From positions 7,419,686-7,483,685 of the forward strand of contig JACTAT010000060.1 of assembly GCA_014526335.1 (NCBI GenBank): a DNA stretch of 64,000 bases, given 5' to 3'. Origin of the DNA: Chrysaora quinquecirrha (Eukaryota > Cnidaria > Scyphozoa > Semaeostomeae > Pelagiidae). The notes beneath the pieces were generated by a model that was not told the origin of the DNA, ran no database searches, and saw only the letters and a program-made list of their open reading frames with translations. Shown here in pieces: positions 1-11,140 of this stretch (position 1 is the stretch's first letter; each line of letters opens with the position of its first letter). The position numbers and the translations under genes are program-made.

Positions 1-361
1 GACATGGTAAGGAATCCCTGTTTGTACCATTTAGGTTTGGCCTAGATAAGATCAGTAGTCTATACACTTACTCGTTGTAGTCTATGCTCCTCCACACTCC
101 ACCACACCGCTCAGTCTACAACTAATTATGTTCTGCATGTCATATCTCAACCAAATCTTTAAATAAGCGACTAAATAAATGGCTTAGAGCTCCCAGGGTA
201 GAATCCATGCTATCTTTACGCAGGAGATTACGCCAATGAAAACTGCTTTCACGCCAAACGAAACAGTAGATCCATTGTTCTATTAGGAAAATAGTAGGCC
301 TAATGTTTGCTATTGCTTTCTGAAAGATTCACGCCATTACGCAAACAATTTTCCAAAGTCC
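1..361. other. No gene seen upstream of kinase
   Basis: No recognisable coding segment or repeat was found here. It may hold the promoter or an upstream intron of the kinase that starts at 362, but no clear TATA box or splice signal could be assigned. Confidence 0.3.
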
Positions 362-1507
362 ATGCCGGAGCTAAGTTCATGTTGTGCCCTGCTTATTATT
401 GCTAGGTTGGTTGGTCAGTACCAGGAAGATTTAGAAAGATTTGGCAACATGTGGTGTCATTCCATTCCCCTTGAGCAGATTCAAATGAATGTGTTCTCTA
501 ATTTTGGCAATATTTCAAAGAAAGCCATCGGACAAGCCATCAACAGGCAGTTCATGAATTGCAAAGTTATGAAATATCGTGCAAAAAGTCATGTTTTTGG
601 TCTCAAAGCAAAGGCCACTGTCATATTTAAACCTTCTGAACACAAAGGAGAAGAGAAAGGAGATGAAGAAAATCCAAACCCAAGCTGCATGTCTGCTGCT
701 GTGCAAACAGATTTTGAAGAAGAGGAGATTCCTTCAGAGCTATTCAAGTCTCTTCCAAGGCAGTTTTTCATAAATCCTGCACTGTTAGATGCAAGTAATG
801 AGGCTGTTCTTGGCCAGGGTACTTTTGGATTGGTTAAGAAGATGACTTTTAAAGGTATAGAAGTTGCTGTTAAAGAGTTTAAAGAGGAGAGCCACTATTC
901 CCTGTCATCAATGAAGAGAAGAATTCTTAGTGAAGCTAAGACGTTGCTCAACATTCCAGTTCATGAAGGAGTCCCTCTTCTTTGACAAAAAGACCTTATA
1001 AGCTGATAACACAGCTATGCACTTATAAAGGGAATTGCATTACACTGTTGAAAGTCTTGCGTAAAAATCCAAAATATTTTTCTTCAGAAGAATGGGTGAC
1101 AATATTTGAAATGCTGTCTTCAACTGTTGGTCATATTCATTCTGCTGGCTTTTTGCACAATGATATTAAAAGTGATAACATTGTATTTATTTGCCAGGAA
1201 AAGAGGTGGATAGCTGTTATCATTGACTACAGTGAAAGTTGTAGAGTAGACTCAGCTACTGGAAGGAGTTTTAAACACTCATATGGACTACCTTGAGCAA
1301 AGTATTCTTGCAGGAGACCCTCCCTCGTTCAAATCAGATATTTATTCACTTGGTAAACTTATAAATAAGGTTCTTTCTGTGATCAAAATGGACAATGCCT
1401 TTAAAGAGACACTTTTAGATATCATCTCCAAATGTACTGCAGCTCAAGATAGACCGGATGCAACATCTTTGTCAAAAATGCTTGGAAATATTTCGAAAAA
1501 AGATTAA
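362..1507 (+). pseudogene. Protein kinase domain gene, broken by two frameshifts
   Basis: The product would be a protein kinase. The first segment (362-985) has about 140 residues of unrecognised N-terminal sequence, then a glycine loop GQGTFG (residues 151-156) and a VAVK lysine (171). The second segment (from about 982) carries the catalytic loop as LHNDIKSDN, so HRD is HND with the Asp kept. The DFG position reads DYS. The third segment (1283-1507) carries DIYSLGKL, the usual subdomain IX Asp-x-tyr-Ser-x-Gly. Frame changes at about 980 and 1285 break the reading frame, so it is either a pseudogene, a spliced gene with odd introns, or an assembly with indels. The start is the ATG at 362. 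The kinase assignment is strong; the subfamily is unknown. The altered DFG would make activity doubtful even if the frame were intact. Confidence 0.75.
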
Positions 1508-2607
1508 AATAGAACATTGAAGAAACACAGTTTTTTTATATATAGTGTTCTATTAGTAAAGAGTAATGAAATTTAATATTCAAATGCTGAATGGTAACAT
1601 ACTAAGATTTCAAAATATTATATATAATGTACTTCAAAGAAGCAGGAGAAAGAACAACCATCAGTATATTTAAGTTAAATTTATTCCTAGAATTCAGTTT
1701 ACACTGTTGATTTAAATTCATAAATTGTTGTTATTTAATCTTTGTAATCAGCAATTATGAAAAGTCTTCATAATTGATTATTACAAAGTTTAAAAAGCAA
1801 CACATAGGTTATTCATTGTTAATTATTTGTGTTGTTTTATTTTCTGGAGGCAAGGGGAAAATAAAATTGATGGTTTTCAAAATTCCACTCTGTGATGTAG
1901 AATCGTCACAATCTAATTCATCTTTGTCTGAAGCCCAGTGAGAGAAGACATCAATTATACACAAGATCTCATAAAACATGGACGAAGTTGTGGAATATTG
2001 TTGATTCTACATCACATATAGCTCTTGCAAAAATTATTGTCATACTTGAATATTGAACAAGAATTTTATGCTTAAAGGAGCAATAAAACAGATCTGACTC
2101 TTGAAATATCTTGAACAGATGTGTAAATAACATTTTTATAAAAATTAACAAATATGCTTTAAAATATGTTTAAAAATATTCCATACAAGAGAAACCAACA
2201 GCGCTGCAATTTGTAACCCTTTTATAGGACACCCACATTTTGGGTGCATTTTTTTCCAGCAACATATTGGTAAACTTATTTGCTTTTGAAAAATTCAGGA
2301 AAATAGAGGAATCATTTTTTAATGTCTCATGGAAGATCAGATATATACTTATTCAACCGAATACTAAAATCTAAGGCATCCATCCTGAAATGTTAGATCA
2401 GGTTTAATAAAAAGCACCAAACATTGATATTTGACGATGTTGTTTTAGCTACATGCAGCTGTGGCTGAAATGCTTATGCCCTGTCAAGTAATCTCAATGA
2501 ATACTGATGTAGCCAGTGATACATTATTAATATGTAACACACAGAAAATATACATGTACCATACAAACAAATACCAAGTGAAAGTTAAAGATTTATAAAA
2601 ATGCTGG
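1508..2607. other. AT-rich intergenic stretch
   Basis: I see no coding domain here. It probably contains the kinase 3' untranslated region followed by non-coding sequence. Confidence 0.3.
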
Positions 2608-4474
2608 CTATTCCACTGGAAGCAGGGTCAATGCGTCTTTGACCAACTCAAGGACTAGATTCTCTGCCGGTTCCCAAGAATTTGATGTGCTGTCCCAATC
2701 CTTCCATTTTATTAAAAAGCCTAATTGCCGATCCTTTCCCTTGCGAACCTTCAGCGCCTTCTCGACTTGCCATAGCTTGCTCTTCTTTGTTGCTACAAGG
2801 GTTGTATTAAATAGATTAACTATCAAATCACTATATTTTACTAATAGTTTGATTTTAAACAATATGTCTCATTGTTACCTACCTATCTTCTTCTTTTTTG
2901 CTCTCTTCCTCCCTATTTTAATTAAAAGATACATTAATCAGATAAAAGATATTGATATTTACAGCTTTTATATATTAATTTGTCGTTTGCAAAACATCTA
3001 TTGATCACATTGATTGCGGCAATCAATTTAAAACTAACATCATCTAAGTCTCTATTTCAATAGCTCCATTTCTGGCTCGGTCTTTACCATACATTAATAG
3101 TATTGTAACACAAAGAAAAGCACTAGCACTGTCAAAACATTGCATTATTGAACGAATCTTTATCAAAAAATCGCATATAAATAACAATGGATAATTTGCG
3201 GTATGTACTAACTTTTCAGATTTTTTGCCAAAGGTAACACTTCATCTGAGAGGAAACCACAATAAGCAGAATTAAAGATTTGAAAAAAATTAGTTTTTCC
3301 ATCCATCGTTTTGTGTGCAAATGTTGGTATTTGTTATGTCAGTCAAACAATAAACATTACTACATAGGATTATATGAAAGTAATTTCTATAATTCAAGAA
3401 TGCCTAGAATATACAAACCATTTCCAGGGATTATACCGTCATCTAAAAAACAATAAGAAGAAGGATTAGATTGATGTAAACAAGGCCCCCTTTCAAAAGT
3501 AATACTTGTAAGACAGTTAGAAAGATGTTGTAATTTCTTATTACAGATTCAGGTCTACAATATACAAACCATTTCCAGCATTAATACCATCATCTAAGAA
3601 CAAAACGAGAAGAACGATTAGATTGATGTAAAAAAGGCCCCCTTTCAAAAGTAATACTTTTAAGACAGTTAGAATGCATGTTCTAATTTCTTATTATAGA
3701 TTCAGGTCTACAATATACAAACCATTTCCAGCGTTAATACCATCATCTAAAAACAAAACCAGAAGAACGATCAGATTGATGTAAAAAAGGCCCCCTTTCA
3801 AAAGTAATACTTGTAAGACAGTTAGAAAGGATGCTGAAATTTTCTATTATAGATTCAGGTCTAGAAATATACAAACCATTTCTAGCGTTAATACCGTCAT
3901 CTAAAATATAAACGAGAAGAAAGATAAGATTCATGTAAACAAAGCCCTTTTCAAAAGAAATGCATGTATGATAGTATCAAAACACACCTACAATAAACAA
4001 ACAATTTCTAGTGTCTCTAATCCATGTTATTTGAGCATTTTTGAGAATGATCAGAGTTCAAAAGAAAATAAAAACCACTAATTGAGAATTTACCTAAACT
4101 CTTTGGCCTTCCAATATGACCATCTACAGGAAATAAAGAGAGCATTAAAAAGGTAAAAGTTTTAAGCAGAAAAGTAATATTTGCCAGTTTTAAGAATGAA
4201 AAGAATGTATTGAATTGACAAAGAAGAGATATGCACATTAACAGTTACAGCAAAACAAAAAAATATGATAATGGAAATGTAACTAGCCTTTCATGAAACG
4301 CTCTAGAAGCTGGCAACAAAGCCTCCCTCCCTCTGGCCTGTCAGCAAATCTGCCTGTGCCAATGAAAGGCATCACACCCTGAGTTGCAAATGTGGAGATT
4401 CCGAGTGCTCAATTCCTATGTTTTTTGGCATACAGCGCAACAACTTCATATTGATTTGCATAATGGAGATTCAT
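2608..4474 (-). CDS. Possible multi-exon gene ending in a chromodomain exon
   Basis: The last exon (2792-2608) follows a clear acceptor (cttgtag) and reads as a chromodomain: WQVEKALKVRKGKDR, FLIKWKDWDS, NSWEPAENL, then a stop. Upstream on the same strand are small acceptor-exon-donor units. Four 24-nt units near 3445, 3595, 3750 and 3905 encode variants of DDGINAGN. One of 30 nt near 4110 encodes DGHIGRPKSL. All of them, and the chromodomain exon, are phase 1, so they could be joined in frame. A longer open segment (4474-4283) contains IGTGRFADRPEGGRL and ends near a possible GC donor, but has an internal TGA at 4409-4411. Chromodomains bind methylated histone tails and also end many retroelement integrases. 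The chromodomain is well supported; the joined gene model is inference. Confidence 0.4.
3410..4015. repeat. Tandem repeat, about 153 bp, four copies
   Basis: The same sequence block recurs with the landmark tatacaaacc at 3410, 3561, 3714 and 3868, spacings of 151, 153 and 154 bp. A weaker fifth fragment follows near 3990. Each unit contains, on the minus strand, a polypyrimidine tract plus AG, 24 conserved nucleotides and a GT. The repeat therefore overlaps the candidate small exons described for this region. Confidence 0.85.
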
Positions 4475-5481
4475 AGCCTGTGGAATCACAGAAAAAGTGC
4501 ATATTGCTGTAGTTTAAAGAGTTCATAAAAATGTGATTTTAATCATCATAGAAACTCTATTCTCTATTAAGCCCCCTCTTTCTAAGTGAAAATATGAAAA
4601 AAACCCTTCTCTCTGTTCAGCCCCCTGTATTTGAACACTCAGGTCTAGTTCAATAGTAAGCTTAAAAATCCAATGTAAATTAACTGATTATGTGTTTGAG
4701 ATGCACAACATGTGTCTTATAGGAAGCTTCTAATAACTACTACTATGTAACAATGAATTTCACATGGGTATAAGTGAAAACACTCATGTGGAAACAATCG
4801 TCTTTAACATATATTTCCACAAATAAAAAGCTGAATTTATTCAGAAATTAATTAAGCCTCCCCTCTATTAAGTCATCTCTCTAATTATTCCACCATCAAA
4901 AATTTTTGGGTGTAGGGTCAATATTGGCAATTGTGGACACACTTCTCTACTTTAAAAACAAATTTATGAAACACTTCCACCTAACAAAATATCCTTTGAG
5001 CTGTACTGATAGAATATAACAAAAGCTGTTACTGGAATTTCTGTGCAAAATTATGCTTTGCTGTGCACAGTTTCTTTTATGATCAGTTAGCGGAATTCTG
5101 CCGCTAAGATGTTGACCCCCTCCCGCCTGGTCCTTAACGGACATTATGATCTGCATGAAAAAAACTTGTAGACTGCATGTCTGTTTGTCTCACGGGCCTA
5201 ATGACTCTATCTTCCACAGTCAAGCCTAAAAGTTATACTGAATTTGCCACAACATCATCAATTTATTTCAGCCCAAAGTTTTAAGTCTTTTAAAGAAGAG
5301 AAAAGATATATACCAACAGTTGGCATATTTCAGAAGGAGACTGTGTTGAAAAAATTAGGCAGTATCGAACAGCATTATGAAACAGTTAACAGTTTACATT
5401 TTTAGAGCAACAACTCCAAAAACCCTTGCTTTAATTTTGCAATTGTACAAATCTGTCAACTACAGAAATTTATGATCAAGT
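4475..5481. other. No supported gene
   Basis: Only short open stretches without recognisable domains occur. The minus strand at 5156-4947 is open for 69 codons but shows no family features. Confidence 0.25.
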
Positions 5482-5721
5482 TGGTTCTGTGCAGAGAGAA
5501 AGAGCTCATTTTCTCACTTGGACTCTTCAATCAATTTTAATTGTTTTTCCAGCTGAAAGCTGGTTGGTGTTTAAAACGCAACGCCAGTTCATCTTTTCTT
5601 TCAGATTAGTGAATTTTGAGCTGCATCTGGGTATAAATTGTTTCTTAGTTTATTGTTTCAGTTTGTTTCTGACTTTCATATTCTGTGGAGTATTAGATGA
5701 AAAAAGCATTTAAGTATGCCT
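5482..5721 (+). repeat. Dispersed repeat with promoter-like layout, copy 1
   Basis: This 240-bp stretch matches 55647-55894 in inverted orientation. Shared landmarks are cacttggactcttcaa, ggtgtttaaaac, cagttc-cttttc, gggtataaat (TATA-like, 5632-5638), tattgttt and an ATG about 80 bp after the TATA. In this copy the ATG is at 5716 and opens 112 codons of no known family. It could be the end of a transposon family or a duplicated promoter; the sequence alone does not decide. Confidence 0.55.
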
Positions 5722-6051
5722 GAAGATGTTTTTTCTTTCACGGTTGTTCCAAATGTCCTAGCATATTCTTGTTTAGACATCAATGGCTTCTTGATATGGA
5801 TGGCAGAGCACAAATGGTCTTTTCCTAAGGTTATAGAGTGGAGTAGATTGGCTTTGTTGTATTTATGCACCGAAAGTGTTTCATTAAGTTTTTCAAGACT
5901 CTATTCAAACATCTTTATTGATTTCACAGTTTTTGCAGAAGCACTTCTATGTGGGCCATTTACGACATTGATATTAAATCCTTCCATGGAGCGAATGGCA
6001 GATTCATTTTCTGCCAATTGTTTGAGACATTTTTCGACCAATGTTACAGCT
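5676..6051 (-). pseudogene. Unrecognised decayed reading frame
   Basis: The minus strand is open from 6051 to 5676 apart from one TAG near 5905, and has a protein-like composition (for example SLEKLNETLSVHKYNKAN and MSKQEYARTFGTTVKE). I do not recognise the family. It lies downstream of the BEL/Pao gag remnant on the same strand and may be another part of that element or an older insertion. It overlaps a weaker open frame on the other strand, so coding is uncertain. Confidence 0.25.
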
Positions 6052-6239
6052 TAAGGCAAACTCTTTATTGTGTAGGCCTCTTTTTTGGTGAACAGAGAAA
6101 GCCTGGAACAGATTTCCTATTCCATTTAAAAACTTGCTGCACCCTTTTCTTTTTAGTAATTATCTTTATGCTTTTTCTAAATGACCGAAACAAACTCTAC
6201 ACACAGGCCAAGAGGTTGTCGAAACTGACAAGTGTTTAC

Positions 6240-6650
6240 TCATCCATCCATAGAACCTTCTACTACAGCGCCAGTAAAAACAGAGATATTATTTCCTTCT
6301 TCCATCTTATAAATTCTAGCATCATTTTGGGAACTAAATAATACACTATTGGAGAATCGAGTAAGCGAGCAGGCAGAATCAACAGACAACAAAACATTAA
6401 TAACTTTTCCTGTCTCTAAGCAGACCTCTGTGATTCCCTTTTTTCTGAGCAAAATATAAATTGCTTCCCATAATGGACATGCTTTGAATTCTACACATTT
6501 CAGCAAAACATTTGAAGACCGACTGTTCAATTTTCCCATTTATACCAAAGCCATCATATTTTAACGACACTGCAACTTTATCATTTATAGGTTCACTTGC
6601 AGCAAAGACTAAATCATTGTCAGTAGGAGGGCTGAAGTCAGGCTGCAATT
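6240..6650 (-). pseudogene. Possible continuation of BEL/Pao element, unrecognised
   Basis: Two overlapping minus-strand open frames (6648-6397 and 6539-6240) follow directly after the gag zinc knuckles. In an intact BEL/Pao element the aspartic protease would come here. I could not find a protease active site (DSG or DTG) in either frame, so the identity rests only on position. Confidence 0.25.
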
Positions 6651-6659
6651 CGTTATTGT

Positions 6660-7885
6660 TTGCATTGCCAACATTTAGTATTGCTCACACAATTTCTTGA
6701 TAAGTGCCCTTTCTTTAAACACACATAGCAACGTCATTCTTTCTGGAGAAGTGATTTCCTGGCTGATGGATCAGTTACAATAGTGCATTTTGTGAATGGG
6801 TGATTGCCCTTACAAAACGTGCAAGTAATTTTCCTTTCGCTGCTGAAAAGAGCTGTAGTCTTGGCAAGGAGCCTCGAAATTTATTTACATTAGAACTCCC
6901 AGGATTTCTTAACTCTGACTTAACTTCACACTGTTCTCTCGCTTCAAGTTCTCTTCTGAAATGCAATAATACTGTTTCAAGACCCCAATCTTTTTTTACG
7001 GCCTTTGTAACAATGAGACGAATCTGTTCCGGTAATTTAGACATAACCACTGGCACAAGCAGCGCTCCATACTGTTTAAAATCAACACCCAAGGTTTTCA
7101 GGCTTCAAAAATTTATTTCGATATTATCATGGAGTTTGCGAAGAGTTATGTCTCACTCGTTCGAAACTTGCGAGAGACTTAGTAAGGATTCCATGTGTGA
7201 ATTTATAACAACTTGTTTATTTGCAAACTGACTTTTTAGAATTTCAACCTCTTCCTTATAGTTTGCGGAAGTCGTCTGGATCCCTGCTACCGCCGGGGCT
7301 GCAGGCCCCTCCAACAAGGTGCGCATATGTCAAAATTTGTTCACATCAGACATGCTGGAATTTCCATTCACTCCTCGTTTTTGGATCGCCATGAAATTTT
7401 GGGAGCTGCAATTTAGGCAATTTTGACGTTTCTATGAATTTTTGTGAGACAGGCAAAGACAAGACTTGGGCAGAGGCATGGGGCTGCGCGGCTGAGACAT
7501 TGCTTGATGCCGTGTTTGATTGATTACTTGTTGAAAAGGTTTTTTGTTTGGCTTCAAGTTCGAAAATAACTGAGTGAATCTTACTTTGAATTTGTTTAAT
7601 TTCTTAAACTTCGTTTTTGATTTCTTGTTCAGGAATTGAATCAAAGATTTCTTCATCAATTTTTCGTAGAGTAATCACTCTTCTTTCAATAGAAACTTCA
7701 GGTGATCGGCCTTAACGTCTGAAAATGGCTCTCACCCATTAAGGAGAGGTGAAACGTCTTTTATCAATTTGGTTACAAAAGCACGATATCCTGCCCTTAC
7801 TCATTTCTATTTGCTAGCTGATGCTGAATTAGATTCAGCGTCTAAAGTGCTCGTAGAGCTCTCACCGTCAGAATTCATGTTTAAT
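6660..7885 (-). pseudogene. BEL/Pao retrotransposon gag remnant
   Basis: Reading the minus strand from about 7880 there is an acidic start (MNSDGESST), then gag-like coding interrupted by several stops. The best part is 7092-6775, with GVDFKQYGALLVPVVMSKLP, EQIRLIV, KKDW and RRELEAREQCE, the pattern of the DUF1759 region of BEL/Pao gag proteins. Two zinc knuckles follow in different frames: CTFCKGNHPFTKC (about 6815-6775) and CYVCLKKGHLSRNC (about 6735-6690), the second preceded by an in-frame TGA. Gag packages element RNA in the retrotransposition cycle. The stops and frame changes show the copy is dead. Long terminal repeats were not identified. Confidence 0.8.
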
Positions 7886-8208
7886 AGCAATAGAATGACA
7901 AGAAATATACAAAAATGATCAAGTCATATAATTCATTCAAGATATTAATAGTCTTTCGATCCGGTTTGGTTGCGACCATATCGATTATTAATTGTCTTAT
8001 CATAGAGATCGTTCACACAAAACAAGGAGAGGACTGTATAAATTTCAACTTTCACAATTTTTAAATGATGCAAAGATATTATAAAAATATTTCACCTGAG
8101 ATATTTTTTTGCAGAGTCAATAGAGTTTATAAGAGACGTATTTAGAATTGAAAATTTAAGTCAACTAAAGTTCACATCACATTTTGCATCATGCGTTCAA
8201 GAGAATAT

Positions 8209-8760
8209 TCAATTAACTAAAATAAAAATGTCATGTAACTTCCTGCAAAACGTTCCTTCAAAATCATCAACAAAGGTAATGTATTTTGGAGTAAATTTGT
8301 ATATTCCAAGCATGCTGTTATATATTAGCTGCCAAAGGTAAATTAAAGCGTCAGATGCTTCGTAATATAGCGACCCATTAAGGCTATCTAATGGGACCAA
8401 GTGTTTCTCCAGAAAAGGAAGAGAAATAAAATGGTCTGAAGAATTGTTCATCAAAATTCTTAAAAATCACCAGGATTAATGTCAAATGATTTTAACAGAG
8501 AGGTGAACATTTCTGCTGGCTTACTCGATAGATGATCAGGATTTGCATGCTTAAAGAAAGAATGCAATTCATTGTTTAAAGATGAATAATCATAACCGGC
8601 GTGAATGGCAGCATTCCACAAAATATCAATGTTGTAATCACCACTATCTGATCGACATTTTTCAAGATCATTGGTAAGATCCTGGTGTAGAGCCTGTTCA
8701 AGCCATATAGTATCAGCTATGCAGTTCATGGAATCTGGCTTGAAGTCTGCAGATTCAGCA
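8209..8760 (-). CDS. Unrecognised two-part reading frame
   Basis: Two protein-like minus-strand frames sit end to end: about 8760-8460 (contains IWLEQALHQDLTNDLEKCR, HAGYDYSSLNNELHSFF) and 8454-8209 (contains FLEKHLVPLDSLNGSLYYEA). They are in different frames, so an intron or a frameshift would be needed to join them. It lies immediately downstream, on the same strand, of the first integrase-tail repeat unit and could be the ordinary 3' neighbour of that gene. No domain was recognised. Confidence 0.35.
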
Positions 8761-8844
8761 AGTGTGTTGTTTAGGGCACATAATCAACACAAGTTAGTGC
8801 TACCTTGCATTTGCATACTCAAATGGATCCTGTTAGAGGAGAAA

Positions 8845-9614
8845 TTAAAAGAGGAAAGCTTTTTTTGAATGTCAGTTTAGGATTGCAAAGTCAGATACAG
8901 CGTCAAGGAGAAACTTCTTATCATTCTTCTTATCATTCCTCTTGTCAATCTTATCAACAGAAGGAGACTTATCAGATGACTTTGAAGAAGGAAGAGAAGC
9001 ACTGGATTCATTTTTTTGAAATAAAACCATCTCCGGTTCGAAAAAGTTTTTCTTATAAAACTCTTCTCAGTCTGGCATTTTCAGTTTGTACATGCCACCA
9101 GAGAGAGTCTCCGCCACTTTGGCAATAATATTAACAGGAGCAAAAGGATCACGGCTTGCAACCATTCCCTTCGAACCTTCCAGTTCTGGATTTCTGACCA
9201 GCACTGAATCGCCAACTGAAAATTTGTCTCCAGGACAATTTTACATGACTCGTTCAATGTTGCAATGAATTGTGCATTCAGTGACCATGACTGGAATCAG
9301 AAGAACAATCGTCAATGTCAGATGAAGAAGATTCTGACAAAGACAACAAACAAGCAAATGACTCATCATGGAGTACAATAGTATATCCTACAGAGCTTAT
9401 TTCTCGATCCTATGTATTCGAAATGGTATATCGTCGATTGTTGAATGGTATGCTTTGTTTATTTTGTTTGCCTTACCAGGTAGCAGGAGAGGCCACCTTT
9501 TTCCTTGCTCTTTGGCTCGAAAACTTTGTAACAACTTCCCCAAGTACGCTTTAACTAATTTGTTTAAATTTTCTACTTGCCCTTGGTGTTGGGGTGTGTA
9601 TGGTCTTCCATGAA
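8845..9614 (-). repeat. Array 1 unit 1, internally deleted
   Basis: The left end resembles the normal unit start for about 40 bp (gaggaaagct, gaatgtcagttta) and then jumps to attgcaaagtcagat, which lies about 780 bp further into a standard unit. The cysteine-rich and tail segments are therefore missing. This marks the left edge of the array. Confidence 0.8.
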
Positions 9615-11140
9615 TTTAAGAGGAAAGCTTGTTTTGAATGTCAGTTTGGGATGCATTGAATGCTGTCTTAAGAAAATATTGCATATTACTCTGAAGAAAC
9701 TCTGACTTCTCCGAAGGCACATTGGCTTTGCTGTGAATTTTAATATTGAAAGCTTCAAGCAGTTTTTTTTTCATCGAGCTTGCCATTCTCAAGCAGTAGA
9801 GAGCATTTTTGTTTTATTTTTTTATAAGTTGTTGAGAATTAGTCTCACTATTGTTTTCCATAGTTGCAGATGCTTTTTTTGAGGAAACGTCTGCATTGTC
9901 TGTTATTTTGCTCTTTTTTGGAGGAGCATTAGTTTTTAAAGATTTCGAGCTCTTTTTTGGCTCCAAATGGGAGGGATGAGGTCGCTTATTTTTTGAGGAG
10001 AGAAGCTTGCCTCCACACCGTTCAACAAAGTTTAGAGCACGTTGGAGGCAGTATGCATGGTTGCAGAAGGAATAAACGTTTTGAAAGCAATCAAGGCATT
10101 GATGATATTCACCCAAGCCTAAGAAAGCCAAAAGTTTCTCTGATAAACACACTTTTCGTTTATGCTCCCAAGCAACAGTAACATACAAAAGAAAAGGAAA
10201 GACGCTTTTTTCAATTCATGCATACCGTTTGTATAGATAGCTTGCATTTCACGTTGCTTTTTTCGTCCTTACCACTGTAAAGCTCCGCCAACACGCCGCA
10301 ATCAAGAACTTCAAAATAGTGCATGAAGACACTATTTGCATTAGACAGAGAAAGATCTTTTCTGGGTCGTTTTTCCTTTGATTGGAAAACTGTCCATCTG
10401 ACTTGGATTGCAAAGTCAGATACAGCGTCAAGGAGAAACTTCTTATCATTCTTCTTATCATTCCTTTTGTCAATCTTATCAACAGAAGGAGACTTATCAG
10501 ATGACTTTGAAGAAGGAAGAGAAGCACTGGATTCATTTTTTTGAAATAAAACCATCTCCGGTTCGAAAAAGTTTTTCTTATAGAACTCTTCTCCGTCTGG
10601 CATTTTCAGTTTGTACATGCCACCAGAGAGAGTCTCCGCCACATTGGCAATAACATTGACAGGAGCAAAAGGATCACGGCTTGCAACCATTCCCTTCAAA
10701 CCTTCCAGTTCTGGATTTCTGACCAGCACTGAATCGCCAACTGAAAATTTGTCTCCAGGACAATTTTACATGACTCGTTCAATGTTGCAATGAATTGTGC
10801 ATTCAGTGACCATGACTGGAATCAGAAGAACAATCGTCAATGTCAGATGAAGAAGATTCTGACAGAGACAACAAACAAGCAAATGACTCATCATGGAGTA
10901 CAATAGTATATCCTACAGAGCTTATTTCTCGATTCCTATGCATTCGAAATGGTATATCGTCGATTGTTGAATGGTATGATTTGTTTATTTTGTTTGCCTT
11001 ACCAGGTAGCAGGAGAGGCCACACTTTTCCTTGCTCTTTGGCTCGAAAACTTTGTAAAACCTTCCTCAAGTACGCTTTAACTAATTTGTTTAAATTTTCT
11101 ACTTGCCCTTGGTGTTGGGGTGTGTATGGTCTTCCACGAA
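9615..11140 (-). repeat. Array 1 unit 2 (1526 bp)
   Basis: A standard unit. The longest frames are 10188-9814 (cysteine-rich segment and tail) and 10729-10211 (SH3-like segment, 172 codons). Confidence 0.85.

Noticed and set aside
5716..6054. 112-codon plus-strand frame starting MPEDVFSF, considered as a histone H2B-like or host gene start
   Set aside because: Beyond the first residues it has no histone features, and the minus strand is equally open here.
6240..6540. Aspartic protease of the BEL/Pao element
   Set aside because: No DSG or DTG active site was seen in either candidate frame.
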